Positions 59,862 to 64,000 of a stretch of DNA of 64,000 bases are shown here, piece by piece. The first letter of the stretch is position 1. The number at the start of each line of letters is the position of its first letter. This DNA comes from Muribaculaceae bacterium. Lineage in GTDB: Bacteria > Bacteroidota > Bacteroidia > Bacteroidales > Muribaculaceae. The position numbers and the translations under genes were made by a program. The notes under the pieces are model-generated. The model was not told the origin of the DNA. It searched no databases and was given only the letters and a program-made list of their open reading frames with translations. The stretch covers positions 774,187-838,186 of the forward strand of contig JAMPGA010000001.1 of the NCBI GenBank assembly GCA_023664185.1, written 5' to 3'.

Positions 59862-61512
59862 GTATTATCTTTTTGGATTGTTGTTTCATCAACCGAATTT
59901 GATATGAGCTGATTTTGACCTCTTTAATCTCGATAGTTTTTGCTGTTTCTAAATATTTGTGTTTATCTGTCTCTTTATAGCATTGAAGCAAGCCCCACAA
60001 AGGATAAAACTTTGACGGGCACATTTTGTGTGAGTTTTGATATTCACCAATGGCTTCCTCGTATTTTTTAAGCTGGTATAAATTATCGGCCCTTAGGATG
60101 TTTGCCTGGTAGTCGTTTATATAATCGTTGTATAACTTCAAAATTTGGTTGCTCGTGTCAAAGTCCTCAGATGCATTTAATACAACTGCATAATTATACA
60201 GAAAAAAAGGATTATAATGCCATTTGTTGTACAGTGCTTCGTATCCCTTTACAATGTTCTCATCTATCATATTTCCACGGCAATTGTCGTATAATCTCCG
60301 CCATGAGATCTCAAATTTCAAATCTGAGACAATGAACACAGAACATATCGTGACAACAGGGATGAGTATGTATTTTAGTTTATCCCAATTGAATTGCAGC
60401 TGATATTTTCTTTTGATCTGTGATATGCAAAGTATTGAGAAGATCCACACAAAAGAATAGCTCAAGCAATTAGTGAATGCTAAAAGAATAATGATGTTTA
60501 GAATACATACAAAATATACTGAGTGGAGGTTTACCCGTTGGTTATAGACGATATAGATAAATAGGGCAATAAAAATTAAACCAATATATCCTATATTAAG
60601 TACGTATGAAAGGTATTCATTTAAGGGGTGCATGGGATTGCCCTCAACACCGGAGAATAATCTCATCCAATCATACTCGAAATTCCTCAATTGTTCGTAC
60701 ATGTAGTGTTTGGTAAATCCATGGTTCCCATAACCATATATCGGCATTTTTAGCATCAACGTGAAGGAGTTGATAAGGATTAGCAGGCGTCCCAGTGTTG
60801 ATTGGTATTCAAACATACATGCTGCTATAAGCGCAATTGTAAGTCCGGCCCAAAGATGTCTATTCGAGAGATTTGTTTTTGTTTTAGGAGTTATCAATAC
60901 AATTGACATTAGCGCACACAGTATTGCTATTTTGCATTTCATCAAAATGAACAATATTATTGTGCTGATAATAATCATCATGCAAATCCATCGATATAGA
61001 GATTTTGTATATAAAAATAATATGAATGGTATGCATAGCGATACAAAGATTCCATAAGTATTTGGATTCTCAAAACTACCTGTTATGGGGAAGTAAACCG
61101 CAGGTGATCCAATGAAATTGAACAATTGCAGATAACAGTATAAGGTCTCAAATCCACATAAAATCAATATGGTTTTCGAAAGTGTAACGATGTTTAATTC
61201 AAATTTTGATAAAACCAGAAGTGTAGAAATGAATGTTATAGCATAGACTATAGAGAGATATTCGTGAATATTTCTGACTACAAAGAGAAAAAGAGCAGCT
61301 AAAGCCAGTCCTGTTAGAGGATTAACTTCAATACTGTTCGGCCTTTTTGATACGGAATATGTGGCACACAAAATCAAAGAACATAATGCGAAATAATGAT
61401 TTCGCATTATGTTAAAATTATCCACTACAAAACTGCTTGGGATAAAAATCACCCCAAGTAGAATAACAAAAATTGTTACATATGGGAGTATCTCAATCCT
61501 TTGAGATAACAT
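59836..61512 (-). CDS. O-antigen ligase/polymerase-like membrane protein with TPR tail
   Basis: A 558-residue protein with about ten hydrophobic helices in residues 1-410, then a TPR-like soluble region (FFLYNYAVVLNASEDFDTSN, LRADNLYQLKKYEEAIGEYQ). The Wzy_C/WaaL signature is present as GSFENPNTYGIF and, in the large periplasmic loop, IYGYGNHGF with HPLNEYLSYVL. Such proteins either ligate lipid-linked glycans to lipid A or, as PglL-type enzymes, to proteins. No sugar-building genes are near, so a protein acceptor is an attractive but untested idea. It overlaps the DUF1573 gene by 20 bp. Confidence 0.78.
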   Translation of the reverse strand: MLSQRIEILPYVTIFVILLGVIFIPSSFVVDNFNIMRNHYFALCSLILCATYSVSKRPNSIEVNPLTGLALAALFLFVVRNIHEYLSIVYAITFISTLLVLSKFELNIVTLSKTILILCGFETLYCYLQLFNFIGSPAVYFPITGSFENPNTYGIFVSLCIPFILFLYTKSLYRWICMMIIISTIILFILMKCKIAILCALMSIVLITPKTKTNLSNRHLWAGLTIALIAACMFEYQSTLGRLLILINSFTLMLKMPIYGYGNHGFTKHYMYEQLRNFEYDWMRLFSGVEGNPMHPLNEYLSYVLNIGYIGLIFIALFIYIVYNQRVNLHSVYFVCILNIIILLAFTNCLSYSFVWIFSILCISQIKRKYQLQFNWDKLKYILIPVVTICSVFIVSDLKFEISWRRLYDNCRGNMIDENIVKGYEALYNKWHYNPFFLYNYAVVLNASEDFDTSNQILKLYNDYINDYQANILRADNLYQLKKYEEAIGEYQNSHKMCPSKFYPLWGLLQCYKETDKHKYLETAKTIEIKEVKISSYQIRLMKQQSKKIIHEESQNIF

Positions 61513-61876
61513 TGGAAACCACGTGTATATAGTGAATTATGGTATCAGTATTGGCCTCGATGATAACAAAATTTTCACTTGGCCCATCTTTACCGGTGGA
61601 GTCAAATGAAATGTGTATCGTTGTCGAATCGTTTGGTAAGATAGTCATATTGTCTATTTTGACTTTTGTACAAGAACAATCTGTAGTGACAGTTCGCAAT
61701 ACGAGTTTGTCATTACCTTTGTTATACAATTTTGCTTCCTGATATGCCTGAGTATCCTCAGCTATATCTCCTAAATTAATTTCATAATCCGATAGTTTCA
61801 GATCTGGTTTCTTAACATAAGAGCATGAGACTGCTATTATGCCTGCTAAAACATATATTAGTTTTGTTAATCTCAT
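61493..61876 (-). CDS. DUF1573-domain lipoprotein
   Basis: A 127-residue lipoprotein (lipobox GIIAVSC, Cys17). The single DUF1573 immunoglobulin-like domain shows LSDYEINLGDIAEDTQAYQEAKLYNKG and the family's cysteine pair in TTDCSCTKV, followed by PNDSTTIHISFD. DUF1573 proteins are common in Bacteroidetes and often lie beside peptide or thioredoxin-like genes; function is unknown. It overlaps B1 by 4 bp and the ligase-like gene by 20 bp, so stoichiometric co-expression is likely. Confidence 0.88.
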   Translation of the reverse strand: MRLTKLIYVLAGIIAVSCSYVKKPDLKLSDYEINLGDIAEDTQAYQEAKLYNKGNDKLVLRTVTTDCSCTKVKIDNMTILPNDSTTIHISFDSTGKDGPSENFVIIEANTDTIIHYIHVVSNVISKD

Positions 61877-63285
61877 AGATTAATCCGTGTTTGTTTTTTT
61901 ATTAATTCTCCGTTGTCACTGATGCCTTCAAGCTTTATGGTTATGTTTATTAACCCATTAATATTATTTAAATCATGGAGGTCATTAGTATTAACGAGCA
62001 TGTTGAAGTTGCTCTCCCAATATACGCATTGTGTATTTGAGTATGCTTGTTTTGTAAATGTTTTAGGCGCTAAATATCCAAGAGGCGTAACGGTAATCAG
62101 TGACGATGGTCTGTTCATCCGGTAATAAGAGAAGTCTACCGGCGATTTTGTCCAGATCATCAAAAGGCCTCGGATATTTGCCTCGCCATATAATCCCTTG
62201 ATAGGTGAAGATGGAATATAATCAGTTTTTTTGCCTCCCGCAAGATTTCCAAACATGTAACTATTGCCGGGGATAAAATATTCTATTTGTTTTATATTTT
62301 TAGGGTTCAGATTGATAAGGTCGGTAAGTTCATAACCTTTAAGCAACTGATCGTTTAGCATCACCTCACAATACATAAATTTGCCTCCCACAGGCCGCCC
62401 AATGGCTTCAAGAATAACTTTTTCATCACTTTCACTATCATCTACACCAAAGGGTATCTCACATAGACCCTTTCTTATGCCAAACTTTGAAACTAACAAA
62501 TCAAGAGTCGGGCATGATTCAAAAAGAGGGTCATTTTCAGGGATTATTCTATCAGGGGTGATTCCTCGGAAATTCATGGGCTTTGCGCGTCTCTCCTTTA
62601 CGGTTATCTCCGGAAGATCTATGGCATCAATCATATCGGCCAGTCTTGCTTTCTCTTTATAATATTCAGCGACATTGCCAACGGGTTTCTTTTCCCGGTG
62701 ATATTTTTTTACTGAGATCTTGGGGAACTCCGGCTCATCAACATGCAGAGACAGCGAACCCTCCTTACCATTATCTTTCAAAACTTGCAGATTAAACAGC
62801 GTGCCATCTACGAACTCCAGCCCCGAAAGCTTGAACAGGCGTCCTGACACCTCAGTTTGGCGCAATAAGCCCAAAGACGGGACCATGACGTTTAGTTTGA
62901 AATTATTGAGCTTCTTATCTCCTCCTTCAATACGTCCGCTTATGGTCTGTTCAGTCTCAAACGGGTAAATTATCTGTGTAGTGCTAAAGGCAATGGTATT
63001 GGCTGCATTACTGTTAATCATGCATAGATAGTCAAGCCAAAGCTTTTCGGCTTGGGGGTTCAGTTTCCGATCGGGAAGGAAGACAGATGATTTGTGGCTG
63101 AAGCTTAGCTCTTCTCTAACTCCAGTTCCAGCATAGGCTGGAGCTGAATATTCCGACCGCACTATCGAAAGTGTATATGTGCCCTGCGGTAGATCACGGC
63201 ATAGCTCCTCGATTGTGGTTGATAGATCATTACCAAACACACTCAAAGAACATAGAGCTATGATTATGGTGCAGAGTGAACGCAT
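61873..63285 (-). CDS. Plug-like exported protein B1
   Basis: A 470-residue paralogue of B2 with the same signal peptide (TIIIALCSLSVFG). It contains the CarboxypepD-like segment (ISGRIEGGDKKLNNFKLNV, KLSGLEFVDGTLFNLQVL) and the plug-like segment (LPEITVKERRAKPMNFRG, CEVMLNDQLLKGYELTDLI, IKQIEYFIPGNSYMFGNLAG, GLLMIWTKSP). No barrel follows. It differs from B2 mainly in residues about 45-100 and in the last 60. It lies 48 bp after lipoprotein A1 and overlaps the DUF1573 gene by 4 bp. A role as an outer-leaflet adaptor is possible; none is established. Confidence 0.72.
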   Translation of the reverse strand: MRSLCTIIIALCSLSVFGNDLSTTIEELCRDLPQGTYTLSIVRSEYSAPAYAGTGVREELSFSHKSSVFLPDRKLNPQAEKLWLDYLCMINSNAANTIAFSTTQIIYPFETEQTISGRIEGGDKKLNNFKLNVMVPSLGLLRQTEVSGRLFKLSGLEFVDGTLFNLQVLKDNGKEGSLSLHVDEPEFPKISVKKYHREKKPVGNVAEYYKEKARLADMIDAIDLPEITVKERRAKPMNFRGITPDRIIPENDPLFESCPTLDLLVSKFGIRKGLCEIPFGVDDSESDEKVILEAIGRPVGGKFMYCEVMLNDQLLKGYELTDLINLNPKNIKQIEYFIPGNSYMFGNLAGGKKTDYIPSSPIKGLYGEANIRGLLMIWTKSPVDFSYYRMNRPSSLITVTPLGYLAPKTFTKQAYSNTQCVYWESNFNMLVNTNDLHDLNNINGLINITIKLEGISDNGELIKKQTRINL

Positions 63286-63333
63286 GAATCCAATGTGGCT
63301 TTTAGAAAATGCAGGTTGTCGGTTTATTAGTGA

Positions 63334-63942
63334 TTAGCAATGCTTTGCGCAATCGTCATAAGCAGCAGAGGCCACCATTTCACAGTATTTCCCATCTTCC
63401 CAGGACGAATTTGAACCATAAGCAGGTTTACAGCTTGTAAAGACTTGCCAATATATCTGTGAGCACTCATATAAACATTCCTCGGTATCTGCTTCACTTG
63501 TTGATCTGGATCGAGGGATGGCTCTCATGTTGAGGCAATGGCGTTGCATGGCCTTGAGTAGATCTACTTTTGAGAATGTGATTTTTGAGATGAGATTCAT
63601 TCTTGCGTCATGGAGCTTATGCAATCTCGCATCTGTATCGATCCCGGTGAGCTCTTTAATCTCGGAGACGATATTGACATATTCCTCCTCGGTCATGTCG
63701 AGGGAAGCGCTATTCATCAATGAGAAATAGCGCTCTTTTTCTTCCTGGGTCAACGCCTTGAGGGCATTTTTAAGGATACGGCCGTCTTCTTTTACGATAC
63801 GTTCATATTGTTTGAAGTCATCGGAGACCAGAAAAAGATCGGCCTCAGTGATGTCGGTGCTATCATTGATATCGACCATCTCCTGAGTGCACGATGTGCA
63901 TAAGAGCACGGTTGCTAAAAGGATGATAAAATAATGTTTCAT
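63334..63942 (-). CDS. Cys-rich lipoprotein A1 (short variable loop)
   Basis: A 202-residue lipoprotein, lipobox ATVLLCTSC (Cys18). The helical domain and the RAIPRSRS linker match A2 almost residue for residue. The tail keeps the mirrored spacing C-x3-C-x10-C ... C-x10-C-x3-C, but the loop between third and fourth Cys is 15 residues (starting KPAYGSNSS) against 28 in A2. CX3C pairs flanking a loop recall helical-hairpin peptides; this is a structural analogy only. It is the first gene of the operon inside the window; the window ends 58 bp upstream, and no clear promoter is seen there, so earlier genes may exist. Confidence 0.8.
   Translation of the reverse strand: MKHYFIILLATVLLCTSCTQEMVDINDSTDITEADLFLVSDDFKQYERIVKEDGRILKNALKALTQEEKERYFSLMNSASLDMTEEEYVNIVSEIKELTGIDTDARLHKLHDARMNLISKITFSKVDLLKAMQRHCLNMRAIPRSRSTSEADTEECLYECSQIYWQVFTSCKPAYGSNSSWEDGKYCEMVASAAYDDCAKHC
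63474..63942 (-). repeat. Duplicated A-gene constant region, copy 1
   Basis: Direct repeat of 57421-57889, same length, about 6 kb apart in the same orientation. Recombination between the copies would delete the B1-to-transglutaminase segment and fuse a hybrid A gene. Confidence 0.85.
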
Positions 63943-64000
63943 AGCTTTAGAGGTTGTTTAAAAATAATTGTTAATAGAAGTCAGTTTACGAAGTGTTATA

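Noticed and set aside
63943..64000. Promoter for the AT-rich operon
   Set aside because: No TAnnTTTG or TTTG pair was found in the 58 bp available; the promoter or further genes probably lie beyond the window.

Overview
The window looks like a chromosomal segment from the order Bacteroidales, possibly Muribaculaceae given the GC-rich backbone. Support comes from promoters of the Bacteroidetes type (TTTG, 19-20 bp, TAnnTTTG) ahead of many genes, families typical of the phylum (OstA-like protein, DUF4105/Lnb-N, YfhO, PspC/PadR, EttA, 7TM-HD PgpH, MG2/plug-like proteins) and near absence of Shine-Dalgarno sequences. The genus is an inference.

Layout. 1-3.8 kb: cut-off porin-like gene and its ECF sigma factor, an OmpA lipoprotein and a DMT transporter. 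3.8-12.6 kb: a periplasmic tricorn-like protease, a repeat island, then a minus-strand run of M3 peptidase, EEP hydrolase and two rhomboids. 12.8 kb: initiator tRNA-fMet with promoter and terminator. 13-31.4 kb: a CPA2 antiporter, then a plus-strand envelope/repair run (SurA-like, OstA-like, MutL, DUF4105, a catalytically stripped alkaline-phosphatase-fold protein, SecA, S24 regulator, GH28, ComM, WYL regulator). 31.4-37.3 kb: minus-strand PspC/PadR pair, PgpH, GYF-CD225 protein, DeoC, MazG-like, DTD. 37.4-47.7 kb: glycosyltransferase, Fsr-like transporter, a tiny unknown gene between a hairpin and a terminator, L19, RuvX, Def, lipoprotein, YfhO, a degenerate methyltransferase-like gene, XerD, EttA. 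47.8-54.8 kb: SIMPL protein, QueA, an outer-membrane barrel and a 997-residue TPR protein.

54.8-63.9 kb is the most unusual part. It is a visibly AT-rich minus-strand operon of eight tightly packed genes: Cys-rich lipoprotein A1, plug-like protein B1, DUF1573 lipoprotein, O-antigen-ligase/TPR membrane protein, transglutaminase-like protein, lipoprotein A2, plug-like protein B2 and an MG2-like protein. The A-B pair occurs twice. The two A proteins are almost identical up to a mirrored cysteine frame (C-x3-C-x10-C, variable loop, C-x10-C-x3-C). I read this as a secreted helical-hairpin module with a diversified loop, accompanied by candidate envelope-modifying enzymes. No function is known to me.

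Dispersed non-coding repeats lie at gene ends: MITE-like elements with terminal inverted repeats (7.1 and 47.7 kb), hairpin-unit arrays (7.3, 32.9 and 48.7 kb) and GC-rich palindromes (1.85, 7.17, 12.9 and 47.8 kb). No CRISPR array, rRNA or intact insertion sequence was seen.
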